DNA from: Thermogladius calderae 1633
GTDB taxonomy: Archaea > Thermoproteota > Thermoprotei_A > Sulfolobales > Desulfurococcaceae
Assembly (NCBI RefSeq): GCF_000264495.1
Contig: NC_017954.1
Span: 1,292,319-1,356,318 of the forward strand
DNA: 64,000 nucleotides
Direction: 5' to 3'
Part shown: positions 8,693 to 16,041 of the stretch, piece by piece
Layout: each line of letters opens with the position of its first letter
How positions within the stretch are numbered: position 1 is the first letter of the stretch
Translations under genes and position numbers: made by a program
The notes under the pieces: generated by a model
Told to the model about the DNA's origin: nothing
What the model saw: only the letters and a program-made list of their open reading frames with translations
Databases searched by the model: none

Positions 8693-9459
8693 ACCCGTTT
8701 AAACTAGCAGAGGAGATCTACAAGAGAGTCGCGAGATTGACTGGTAACGTTGAGGAGAGGAGGTACTACAGGTTCAGGGGGGGTAGGTGGTACGGTGGTA
8801 TCGCCACAGCCGACGTCGTTGGATGTAACCTGAGGTGCAAGTTCTGCTGGAGTTGGAGGTACAGCTACTTCACTGACAAAGGGAATTTCTACGACCCGTC
8901 GAGAGTTTTCAGCATTCTCACCGATATCGCTAGCGGGCGGGGGTACAGATACGTTAGGCTGAGTGGTGGGGAGCCGACCATCTCTAGGAGGCACTTAGTA
9001 GACCTATTGAAACTCTTCGAAGAGACCAAGTTCATCTTCATCTTGGAGACAAACGGTCTCCTCATAGGGAGAGACGAGAGATTCGCCAGCGAGCTCTCTA
9101 GGTTCCACAACATCGTGGTAAGGGTCTCGTTCAAGGGGGCTACACCCGAGGAGTTCGAAATGCTTACGGGAGCCGACAGGAGCTACTACGAGTACCAGTT
9201 CAGAGCCTTGGAGAACCTGATGAGCTCTGGTCTTAGACCTGGCGAGGACTTCTACCCGGCGATTATGTTGAGCTTTAGTACAGAAGAGAACTACAGGGTT
9301 TTCAAGAAGAGGCTTTCCCAGATACACCCCGCACTAGTCGAGTCCATCGACGAAGAGTACGTCATCCTCTACCCCCACGTCGTCGAGCTACTTAAGAGGA
9401 GCGGTCTCAAGCCCCGCGTCGCGTACAGGCCGGACGGCGTGCCTGACTTTATGATCTAG
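8680..9459 (+). CDS. Radical SAM protein
   Basis: 259 residues. The CxxxCxxC cluster (CNLRCKFCW, near residues 49-56) binds the SAM-cleaving 4Fe-4S, followed by RLSGGEPTISR (the GGE motif) and FILETNGLL on the expected strands. There is no C-terminal SPASM or TRAM domain, so it is a minimal radical SAM enzyme, similar to the COG1313/COG2100-type proteins of unknown reaction. The start ATG lies inside the end of the DNA glycosylase gene. The tight coupling suggests a joint role, possibly in repair or modification of a nucleobase, but the substrate cannot be read from sequence. Confidence 0.8.
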   Translation: MPGLDPFKLAEEIYKRVARLTGNVEERRYYRFRGGRWYGGIATADVVGCNLRCKFCWSWRYSYFTDKGNFYDPSRVFSILTDIASGRGYRYVRLSGGEPTISRRHLVDLLKLFEETKFIFILETNGLLIGRDERFASELSRFHNIVVRVSFKGATPEEFEMLTGADRSYYEYQFRALENLMSSGLRPGEDFYPAIMLSFSTEENYRVFKKRLSQIHPALVESIDEEYVILYPHVVELLKRSGLKPRVAYRPDGVPDFMI

Positions 9460-9555
9460 TAGAACATATATACGCGAATAAACAAAGTTGGAGCAGTATT
9501 TGATAATTTAAAAACTCCTAGTAGAATCACACTTAATCCAAGCAAGGTGGTTCGA

Positions 9556-10527
9556 GTGCCCAGAGACGACAAATACATGGTGATAGCGTTCGGAGGAAAC
9601 GCGTTCCAGTCCAAGGGAGATAAGGGGACCCCCGAGGACTACTGGAGAAACGCCTACAAGGCCGCAGAGATAGTGGTGTCGCTAATCGAGGAAGGTTACA
9701 AGATAGCGCTGACGCATGGAAACGGCCCCCAGGTGGGCATAATAGCCGAGTGGATGATGGCTGGCTTGAAGATGAAAGAGCTCCCCCCGATGACGCTCGA
9801 CATCGCGGGTGCGATGAGCCAGGGCTGGTTGGGCTACCTGCTCCAGCAAGCCCTGTATAACAAGTTGGTTGAGAAGGGCCTTCTCGGCAGTAAGGTCAAG
9901 GGTGTCGTCACAGTAGTGACGCAGACACTTGTCAGCAAAGACGACCCGGACTTCAAGAACCCCAGCAAGTACATCGGGCCCTGGTACGAGAAGGAGGAGG
10001 CCGAGAAGCTGGCTAAGGAGTACGGGTGGTTCATAAAGCCTGACCCCAGGGGCGGTTATAGAAGGGTAGTGCCCTCACCGGACCCACAGATACAGGTAGA
10101 GATTGAGGCGATCCGGACTCTGCTCGACAACGGGTTCATTGTGATCTCCGACGGCGGTGGCGGAGTACCAGTGTACAAGGACGAGAAAGGCCTGCTCCAC
10201 GGTGTCGAGGGAGTCATAGACAAAGACCTGGGAGCTGAGAGAATGGCGACAGCCCTGGGTGCGAGCGTACTAATGATATTGACCGACGTGGAGAAGGTCT
10301 ACTTGAACTTCGGCACTCCCAACGCTAAGCCGTTGGACGTGTTGACGGTCAGCGAGGCCAAGAAGTACTACGCAGAGGGTCACTTCAAGCCCGGGAGTAT
10401 GGGGCCTAAAGTGCTCGCTGGAATAAGGTTCGTGGAGAACGGGGGTAAACTCGCCATCATCGGCCACCTCTTCAAGGCGAAGGAGGCACTGGAAGGAAAG
10501 TCCGGAACCCGTATCATACCCGGATAA
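9556..10527 (+). CDS. arcC: Carbamate kinase
   Basis: About 323 residues. Catalyses carbamoyl phosphate + ADP to ATP + carbamate; in hyperthermophiles the enzyme can also work in the synthetic direction. Motifs: MVIAFGGNAFQ at the N-terminus, LTHGNGPQVG, the central DGGGGVPV phosphate-binding loop, DKDLGAERMA, LTDVEKVYLNFG and the final GTRI. Full length. GTG at 9556 follows AAGGTGG; GTG 9547 is the alternative. A TATA-like GATAATTTAAAAAC lies near 9500-9515, and a T-rich terminator follows. It sits between a YgeW-like carbamoyltransferase and an SsnA-like amidohydrolase, as its counterpart YqeA does in the E. coli purine-catabolism region, which argues for ATP production from carbamoyl phosphate. 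Confidence 0.95.
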   Translation: MPRDDKYMVIAFGGNAFQSKGDKGTPEDYWRNAYKAAEIVVSLIEEGYKIALTHGNGPQVGIIAEWMMAGLKMKELPPMTLDIAGAMSQGWLGYLLQQALYNKLVEKGLLGSKVKGVVTVVTQTLVSKDDPDFKNPSKYIGPWYEKEEAEKLAKEYGWFIKPDPRGGYRRVVPSPDPQIQVEIEAIRTLLDNGFIVISDGGGGVPVYKDEKGLLHGVEGVIDKDLGAERMATALGASVLMILTDVEKVYLNFGTPNAKPLDVLTVSEAKKYYAEGHFKPGSMGPKVLAGIRFVENGGKLAIIGHLFKAKEALEGKSGTRIIPG

Positions 10528-10550
10528 CGGAGGTTTTAGACTGGAGACTC

Positions 10551-10575
10551 TCTTTTTTCTTTTTCCTTACTCTCT
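10551..10575 (+). terminator. Poly-T terminator after carbamate kinase
   Basis: Two runs of six and five or more T residues lie 24-50 bases after the carbamate kinase stop codon, consistent with archaeal T-tract termination. Confidence 0.55.
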
Positions 10576-10614
10576 TTCCATCTAGACCGCACTGACGTGA
10601 TCGCGTGGTAGTCT

Positions 10615-11448
10615 ATGAGGGATAGGGTAAAGGGGCTATTAGCACTGCTCGCCACCTCCCTGATTTGGGGCTCTAGTTTCGTTTTCATAAAGTTGAGTGT
10701 GTCGGATATCGACGGTGTAGCCTACACGTTTTATAGGTCTCTAATAGCGCTAGCACTACTAACACCAGCCCTCTTACTGGGGAGGTCTAAGTTTAACAAG
10801 GGTAACTTTAGAAAAGGGTTCGTAGTAGGCTTGTCCTACGTCTCGGGACTCGCGTTACAGGGTGTGGGGACACAGTTCACCACCCCCTCGATATCCGCTT
10901 TCGTCACAGGTCTAAACACGGTCTTCGTCTACATATACGAGTTCTTGAGGGGCACCGCCAATAAAGTAAAGCTCGTCGCGTCTCTAGCACTCTCCACGAT
11001 CGGGCTGTACCTGCTCACGGAGCCGGCCGGCGAGCTGGGCTTAGGGGTGGTACTGGTTCTAATAGGCGCTATCGCCTGGGCCGCCGAGATAGTGTTAGTG
11101 GGCGTGTACAGCGCGGAGCTAACCCAGAGTACTATCTCCTTCTTATATGGTCTTCTACTCCCTGGCCTATTCATCACACCGTACGTGGCCCTACACGCAA
11201 ACACCCTGCCCAGCCTTAACACGGTACTCTACATCTTCTACTTGAGCCTGTTCTGCACCATAATAGCCTCCGTACTCCAAGTAGTGGGGCAGAAATACGT
11301 CCCTGCCTACGCGGCGGCAACCATCTACTTGTTGGAGCCTATATCCGCAGCCGTGTTCTCTGCCTTGCTATACGGGGAGAGGCTCTCGCCTATACAAGTG
11401 GTGGGGGCCTCCCTGATCATACTAGCGATCTACATAGTGTCAAAATAG
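10615..11448 (+). CDS. EamA/DMT-family transporter
   Basis: 277 residues with ten predicted membrane helices and two EamA repeats. The N-terminal repeat starts with the hallmark LIWGSSFVFIKL and the second repeat ends with the LLEPISAAVFSALLYGE signature. Drug/metabolite transporters of this type export or import amino acids, nucleobases or other small metabolites across the plasma membrane. It lies between carbamate kinase and the SsnA-like gene, so it may carry a substrate or product of that pathway; substrate specificity cannot be told from sequence. Confidence 0.88.
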   Translation: MRDRVKGLLALLATSLIWGSSFVFIKLSVSDIDGVAYTFYRSLIALALLTPALLLGRSKFNKGNFRKGFVVGLSYVSGLALQGVGTQFTTPSISAFVTGLNTVFVYIYEFLRGTANKVKLVASLALSTIGLYLLTEPAGELGLGVVLVLIGAIAWAAEIVLVGVYSAELTQSTISFLYGLLLPGLFITPYVALHANTLPSLNTVLYIFYLSLFCTIIASVLQVVGQKYVPAYAAATIYLLEPISAAVFSALLYGERLSPIQVVGASLIILAIYIVSK

Positions 11449-11526
11449 TAAGCAGGAGCCCATAAGGTCTTTTAGGAGAATGGTTTATTTCCCACCACGG
11501 TAAATTTGAATACGAGGGTAGAGTGT

Positions 11527-12909
11527 ATGAGGGAAAAGGTCGACATCCTCGTCTCCGACTCGCTAATCGTGACAATGAACAGTGAGCGCCGCGTCGTCCC
11601 GCGAGGATACGTCGCAGTGAGAGACGGAACGATCGTGGACGTGGGAGTCGGCGACGGGAAGGACAAGTACACTAGCGAGGAGGTTGTTGGGGGCGGCAGG
11701 TCTGTCGTAACGCCTGGCTTCATCAGCGCGCATACGCACTTCTACGGGGCCCTCCTAACGGGTAGCCCCTGGTTCGGGAAGATCGAGCCCCCCACGGACT
11801 TCATGCAGAACCTCCAAAGGATCTGGTGGGCCCTTGACGTGATGCTGTGCCACGACGAGGCCTACGCGGCGGCTCTGATCGGGTCTCTAATGTACGCGAA
11901 GTCCGGGGTGACCAACTTCTTCGACAACATAAGCGCGCCCAACTGTATAGACGGTATACTCGACAGCATGGAGAAGGCTGTCAACGAGGTGGGTATCAGG
12001 GGTATTCTAAGCTTCGAGGCGACGCAGCGAAGAAGCTACGAGGAGGGCGTGAGAGGCGTTAGGGAGAACGAGAGGTTTATAGTTAAGAACAACAAAGACC
12101 CTAGAAAACTGGTCAAGGGCGCCATCTACCTGCACGCCAGCTTCACGGTAACAGACGACCTGTTCAAGATGGCGAAGGAGCTCTCCGAGAAGCACGACGC
12201 GCTTGTGGCAATACACACGGAGGAGGGGCTGGTCGACGTCTACCACAACATCGAGAGGTACGGTGTACGGCCTATAGAGAGGATGTACAGACTAGGCTTC
12301 CTCTCCCCGAGAGTCCACCTCGTCCACGCAGTACAGGCGACCGATGAGGAGATCCTGATCATCAAAAAGACTGGGGCACACGTAGCGCACAACCCTATGA
12401 GCAACATGCTCAACGCCGTGGGTGTCCCGAAGATACCGAGGATGCTAGAGCTAGGTATCAACGTAGGGCTTGGCGACGACGGCTACATATTCAACGTTTT
12501 CGAGAACATGAGGGCAGCCTACTTGATCCACAAAGTCTGGAACCTGGACCCCAGGTTGATGACGCCTCTACAGGTCGTCGAGATGGCAACAGTCAACGCT
12601 GCTAGAATGTTCCACCAAGACAAGGAGCTGGGTAGTATCGAGCCCGGGAAGAGGGCCGACATCGTTGTCATCAAACCCAGGACACCTCCAACGCCAATAA
12701 ACGAGAAAAGCGTTTACGGCCACCTCGTCAACTCCTTCACACCGGACGACGTGGACACAGTAGTAGTTGACGGGAGGTTCGTCGTTAAGGAGAAGAGGTT
12801 CGTCAACGTAGACCTCGACAAGGCTTTAGAGAAAGTCCACAGCACTGTCGAAAGACTATGGGACAAGATGATGGTTGAAGGAAAATACCAGTTGGACTAC
12901 CTCAAGTAG
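11527..12909 (+). CDS. SsnA-like metal-dependent amidohydrolase
   Basis: About 460 residues. Amidohydrolase superfamily (subgroup that includes chlorohydrolases, guanine deaminase and SsnA). Metal ligands: HTH in the ISAHTHFYG motif (69, 71), the His in AIHTEEG, the His in HLVHAVQAT, and the Asp of GLGDDGYIFNVFEN. The NPMSNMLNAVGVPK stretch and the GLGDDGY motif closely follow SsnA (NPeSNm.NAvG ... GLGTDGyt). The C-terminal ADIVVIK closes the beta-sandwich. It probably hydrolyses a cyclic amide or deaminates a purine/pyrimidine-like ring. ATG 11527 follows a GAGGG site; TTG 11506 is an alternative. With carbamate kinase and a YgeW-like enzyme nearby, a role in nucleobase or ureide breakdown is likely. 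Confidence 0.85.
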   Translation: MREKVDILVSDSLIVTMNSERRVVPRGYVAVRDGTIVDVGVGDGKDKYTSEEVVGGGRSVVTPGFISAHTHFYGALLTGSPWFGKIEPPTDFMQNLQRIWWALDVMLCHDEAYAAALIGSLMYAKSGVTNFFDNISAPNCIDGILDSMEKAVNEVGIRGILSFEATQRRSYEEGVRGVRENERFIVKNNKDPRKLVKGAIYLHASFTVTDDLFKMAKELSEKHDALVAIHTEEGLVDVYHNIERYGVRPIERMYRLGFLSPRVHLVHAVQATDEEILIIKKTGAHVAHNPMSNMLNAVGVPKIPRMLELGINVGLGDDGYIFNVFENMRAAYLIHKVWNLDPRLMTPLQVVEMATVNAARMFHQDKELGSIEPGKRADIVVIKPRTPPTPINEKSVYGHLVNSFTPDDVDTVVVDGRFVVKEKRFVNVDLDKALEKVHSTVERLWDKMMVEGKYQLDYLK

Positions 12910-13120
12910 TTAGACCCTGCCTTTGCTCATAAAATATCATTTTTCTACTACACTCTTCGCATCTAATTTGTTCCTCCTATAACCACGGAATCTGTTCTAT
13001 TGGGAGTTCATTTTTTCTAGCTGAATATTAAGCTGTAATATCGGCACATTAACGTTTTATGGTTACTTGTGAAAAATTATATAAACCCTTAACAACTAAT
13101 ATTTCTAACAGGTGATTGCG
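12910..13120. other. AT-rich intergenic region with Cren7 promoter
   Basis: About 210 bases between the amidohydrolase and Cren7 genes. It is clearly richer in A+T than its surroundings. I see no coding frame and no guide-RNA motifs; the only recognisable element is the TATA box at 13077-13086. Confidence 0.5.
13077..13086 (+). promoter_or_regulatory. TATA box of Cren7 gene
   Basis: TTATATAAAC in an AT-rich stretch; about 25 bases downstream is the probable start of transcription (~13105-13110), leaving a very short leader that contains the GGTGAT ribosome-binding site directly before ATG 13121. It is the cleanest TATA box in the window, consistent with an abundant chromatin protein. Confidence 0.7.
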
Positions 13121-13318
13121 ATGGCTGCTAGAGAGCCGTGCAAAAACGCTGTTAAAGTCAGGACTCCTTCGGGCAAGGAGCTCGAGCTGATCCCTAGGAA
13201 AGTCTGGCAACTGACCCCCAGCGGGAGAAAGGGCGTAAAGGTAGGGTTATTCCAGGACCCCGAGACCGGGAAATTCTTCAGGCAGAAGGTCCCAGACGAC
13301 TACCCACTCTGCGGCTAA
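13121..13318 (+). CDS. creN7: Chromatin protein Cren7
   Basis: 65 residues. A small SH3-like DNA-binding protein conserved in Crenarchaeota that bends and compacts duplex DNA. The sequence contains nearly every conserved segment of the family: [40 protein letters not shown] and the terminal PDDYPL. The start is ATG 13121 after GGTGAT; a GTG nine bases earlier is in frame but would lie on top of the ribosome-binding site. It is an independent unit (strong TATA box, T-run after the stop) that happens to lie within the carbamoyl-phosphate gene block. Confidence 0.95.
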   Translation: MAAREPCKNAVKVRTPSGKELELIPRKVWQLTPSGRKGVKVGLFQDPETGKFFRQKVPDDYPLCG

Positions 13319-13337
13319 TGCGCAACCTTCAAGCTTG

Positions 13338-13343
13338 TTTTTT
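13338..13343 (+). terminator. T-run terminator after Cren7
   Basis: Six T residues about 20 bases after the Cren7 stop codon; consistent with an archaeal T-tract terminator for this short independent transcript. Confidence 0.45.
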
Positions 13344-13398
13344 ACCCCGTCCTCTAAATTACAGGTCTAAAACTTGGAAAAATATTTTACTTCAGCCT

Positions 13399-13420
13399 CT
13401 CTAAATCTATGATTTTAGAG
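13399..13420. repeat. Inverted repeat overlapping the leader/ribosome-binding site of the PreA-like gene
   Basis: CTCTAAA (13399-13405) and TTTAGAG (13414-13420) are perfect complements separated by eight bases. The second arm runs into the GAGGTG ribosome-binding site. A third copy of CTCTAAA is at 13352-13358. A TATA-like AAAAATATTTTAC lies just upstream (~13377-13389), so the repeat sits around the expected transcription start: either an operator for a dimeric regulator or a hairpin that hides the ribosome-binding site. Confidence 0.45.
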
Positions 13421-13428
13421 GTGTGAAA

Positions 13429-14649
13429 TTGCCTAGTCTAGAAGTCGAGATAGCCGGGTTGAGGTTCAAGAACCCCCTGATGAACGCAGCGTGCCCTGTC
13501 TCGAGAGACGCCGAAATGATGAAGGCCCTTATCGACAACGGTGTGGGCGGAGTAGTAGCCAAGACGATAAGCGTTAAGCCGGCTATTGTCCCCAGGCCTA
13601 GCATGGCGGCCGTCGACAGGGGTATGGCGAGAATGCAGGTCTTGAAGACTATCAAGCCGGGCGACATAAGGATCGTCAACGTCGACAGCGGGAACAACAG
13701 GTTCATCTACGGCGTGTTGAACGCCGAGCTATGGAGCGACATACCGGCCGAGCACTACCTTGAACGCGAGTACCCCATCGTCAAGGAGTACGCCAAAAAG
13801 AACAACGTCCCGTTCATAGCCAGCATAGGCTACACCCCAGAAGAACTGTCCAACCTGGGTCCGAAAGTCGAGAAAGCCGGGGTAGACGCGATAGAGTTCT
13901 CTACACACTACATTGGTAGAGACTACAGGCCAGTCGTCGAGGCCGCCAAGGCCCTCCGCGAGAGTGTGAGTGTACCGATCTTCGCCAAGCTGAGCCCGTT
14001 CACCCCGAACATACCCGAGCTGGTTAAAGAGCTGGAGAAGGTCGGCGTAAACGGCATAGTGGCAACCAACACGATCGGCCCGGCTCTTAGTATCGACGTC
14101 GAGACAGGAATGCCTATAGTGGGCGGGCCTTACGGTTACGGGTGGTTGAGCGGCCCGGCCTTGAAGCCGCTGGCGCTCGCCGTGGTCTCCCAAGTAGCCC
14201 TCAACTCCAAACTCCCAGTTATAGGCGTGGGCGGGATATCCAGGGGTGTCGACGTAATAGAATACTTCATGGCTGGTGCGTCGGCTGTCCAGATATGTAC
14301 AGCTGCCCTTATCGAGGGGCTAGGGGTCTTCAAGAGGATCCTAAAGGAAGTAGAGGATTGGCTCGCTAGGCACGAGTACGACAGTATACTAGACGTCAAA
14401 GGTCTAGCACTCAAATACCTGAAGCCAGAGCCGCGCAGGGTCTGGGCAGAGCCGCCCGTAGTAGACGAGAAGAAGTGCATCGGCTGCGGTTTCTGTGAGC
14501 AGGTGTGTAACTACGATGCCGTACACGTGTTGCCAGACGAGAAAGGCAAGAGGGTCGCAAGAGTAGATATCAACAAGTGCTATGGCTGCGGGCTCTGTAC
14601 TAGCGTGTGCCCGACACGAGCTATAGCTTTCAAAGAGTACATTACGTAA
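13429..14649 (+). CDS. PreA-like FMN/Fe-S dehydrogenase (dihydropyrimidine/dihydroorotate dehydrogenase superfamily)
   Basis: About 406 residues, the same size as E. coli PreA. An N-terminal FMN TIM barrel (FKNPLMNAACPVSRDAEM; GVGGVVAKTISV; late phosphate-binding VIGVGGISRGVD and GASAVQICTA) is followed by two 4Fe-4S ferredoxin motifs, KCIGCGFCEQVC and KCYGCGLCTSVC. PreA enzymes reduce uracil/thymine, or oxidise dihydropyrimidines, together with the NADH subunit PreT; no PreT is present here, so ferredoxin may be the partner. Where PreA has its N-x-S-C-P segment this protein reads EFSTHYIGRDY, so the substrate may differ. TTG 13429 is best placed relative to GAGGTG; GTG 13423 would overlap it. 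YgfK, the E. coli counterpart near ssnA, carries a similar barrel. Confidence 0.85.
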   Translation: MPSLEVEIAGLRFKNPLMNAACPVSRDAEMMKALIDNGVGGVVAKTISVKPAIVPRPSMAAVDRGMARMQVLKTIKPGDIRIVNVDSGNNRFIYGVLNAELWSDIPAEHYLEREYPIVKEYAKKNNVPFIASIGYTPEELSNLGPKVEKAGVDAIEFSTHYIGRDYRPVVEAAKALRESVSVPIFAKLSPFTPNIPELVKELEKVGVNGIVATNTIGPALSIDVETGMPIVGGPYGYGWLSGPALKPLALAVVSQVALNSKLPVIGVGGISRGVDVIEYFMAGASAVQICTAALIEGLGVFKRILKEVEDWLARHEYDSILDVKGLALKYLKPEPRRVWAEPPVVDEKKCIGCGFCEQVCNYDAVHVLPDEKGKRVARVDINKCYGCGLCTSVCPTRAIAFKEYIT

Positions 14650-14654
14650 CCCCG

Positions 14655-14675
14655 TTTTTATTTTTCTTTTCTTTT
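14655..14675 (+). terminator. Poly-T terminator after PreA-like gene
   Basis: Three T-runs of four to five residues or more follow the stop codon within 30 bases. It separates the carbamoyl/nucleobase block from the glycolytic genes downstream. Confidence 0.6.
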
Positions 14676-14793
14676 AATCATCTACATAAACTTCGTTCTC
14701 CGATCCCCTCTCGCATCTTTTTTACTCATTTAAATAAATTTTTAACGTAGACTTAAATACGAGAGCCTGACATCACTTATGTACGGTGGATCA

Positions 14794-16041
14794 ATGGACA
14801 ACTCCCTCCTCGACCTTCCGACGCTTAAAGACCTGGATATAACTAGACGCAGGGTCTTTATGAGGGTAGACATCAACTCGCCTATAGACCCCGAGACCGG
14901 GAAAATTCTGGACGACAGGCGGATAAGGGTCCACGCGAAGTACATCAAAGAGATAGTCGACAAATACGAGCCTGCTCTCGTAATAGGGTCTCACCAAGGG
15001 AGGCCAGGTGAACGGGACTTCACCACTCTCGAGGAGCACGCAGAGCTCTTGAGCAAGTACAGTGGTGTCCAAGTTAAGTTCGTGGATGACGTAATGGGGC
15101 CAGCGGCAAGGAGCGCGATCTCGGAGTTGAGGCCTGGCGAGGTCCTTCTACTGGATAACCTTAGACTGGTATCGGAAGAGGTTCTCGAGGGTGCGCCCGA
15201 GGCCCAGTCTATGACCGTGTTCGTTAGGAGGCTGTCCGGTTTGTTTGATTACTACGTTAACGACGCCTTTGCTACTGCTCACAGGAGCCAGCCGAGCATA
15301 GTAGGCTTCCCGCTGGTGTTACCCAGTGCTATGGGCCCGCTCTTCGAGAAAGAGGTGATCGCTGCCGCTAAAATCTTCTCGTCCACTTCGGGACCCCGGA
15401 TCTTCATACTAGGTGGTTCTAAAGTACACGACCTTCTCAGAGTCATCGAGAACCTCGTAAGAAACAGGCTCGCCGACCGGATACTCACTACGGGGCTCCT
15501 CGCACAACTCTTCCTAGTAGCTAAAGGTGTGAGACTGGGCGACGAAAACGTGAGGCTTCTAGAAGAGAAGAACATCCTCACCCTCATACCCCGGGCGAGG
15601 CTCCTGCTCATGAAAGGCGCGCCCATAGAGACCCCCGTTGACGTCAAGACCCACAACGAGAAAGATGACGCTGTGGAAAACGTGTCCATAACCAAGATTA
15701 CTGGGGTGATAAAGGACATCGGCGAGACTACGCTCGAGATCTACTGCGAGCTTATCAAGGAGGCCTCGTTGATCGTCATGAGAGGCCCTGCTGGAGTAAT
15801 CGAGGACAGCAAGTTCAGAGAAGGGACGCTTAAGATACTCGATGCCGTCTACAATTCCAGGGCCTTCGTTGTCATAGCTGGTGGCCACCTGGGCTCAATG
15901 ATCGACGAGACTAAGGTAAACGACAGGATCCATGTCTCCACAGGAGGTAACGCTCTACTCCTCTTACTGAGTGGAGAGGAGCTACCCGCAATTAAGGCGC
16001 TCCAGATGAGTAAGTCCATCTTCCACGGTGGTAAGAGATGA
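14794..16041 (+). CDS. pgk: Phosphoglycerate kinase
   Basis: About 415 residues. Converts 1,3-bisphosphoglycerate and ADP to 3-phosphoglycerate and ATP, and the reverse. Family motifs: VFMRVDINSPID (the RVDFNVP motif), VIGSHQGRPGE, YVNDAFATAHR, LGGSKVHDLL, MRGPAGVIED and the C-terminal VIAGGHLGSMID with the nucleotide-binding glycines. ATG 14794 follows GGTGGAT; ATG 14779 is a less supported alternative. A TTAAATAC box is near 14752. The stop overlaps the start of the GAPDH gene by four bases, so the two form a glycolytic/gluconeogenic operon, a common archaeal arrangement. Confidence 0.95.
   Translation: MDNSLLDLPTLKDLDITRRRVFMRVDINSPIDPETGKILDDRRIRVHAKYIKEIVDKYEPALVIGSHQGRPGERDFTTLEEHAELLSKYSGVQVKFVDDVMGPAARSAISELRPGEVLLLDNLRLVSEEVLEGAPEAQSMTVFVRRLSGLFDYYVNDAFATAHRSQPSIVGFPLVLPSAMGPLFEKEVIAAAKIFSSTSGPRIFILGGSKVHDLLRVIENLVRNRLADRILTTGLLAQLFLVAKGVRLGDENVRLLEEKNILTLIPRARLLLMKGAPIETPVDVKTHNEKDDAVENVSITKITGVIKDIGETTLEIYCELIKEASLIVMRGPAGVIEDSKFREGTLKILDAVYNSRAFVVIAGGHLGSMIDETKVNDRIHVSTGGNALLLLLSGEELPAIKALQMSKSIFHGGKR

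Noticed and set aside
14779..14793. Upstream ATG for phosphoglycerate kinase
   Set aside because: It would lie at the expected transcription start with no room for a leader, and the GGTGGAT site points to ATG 14794.
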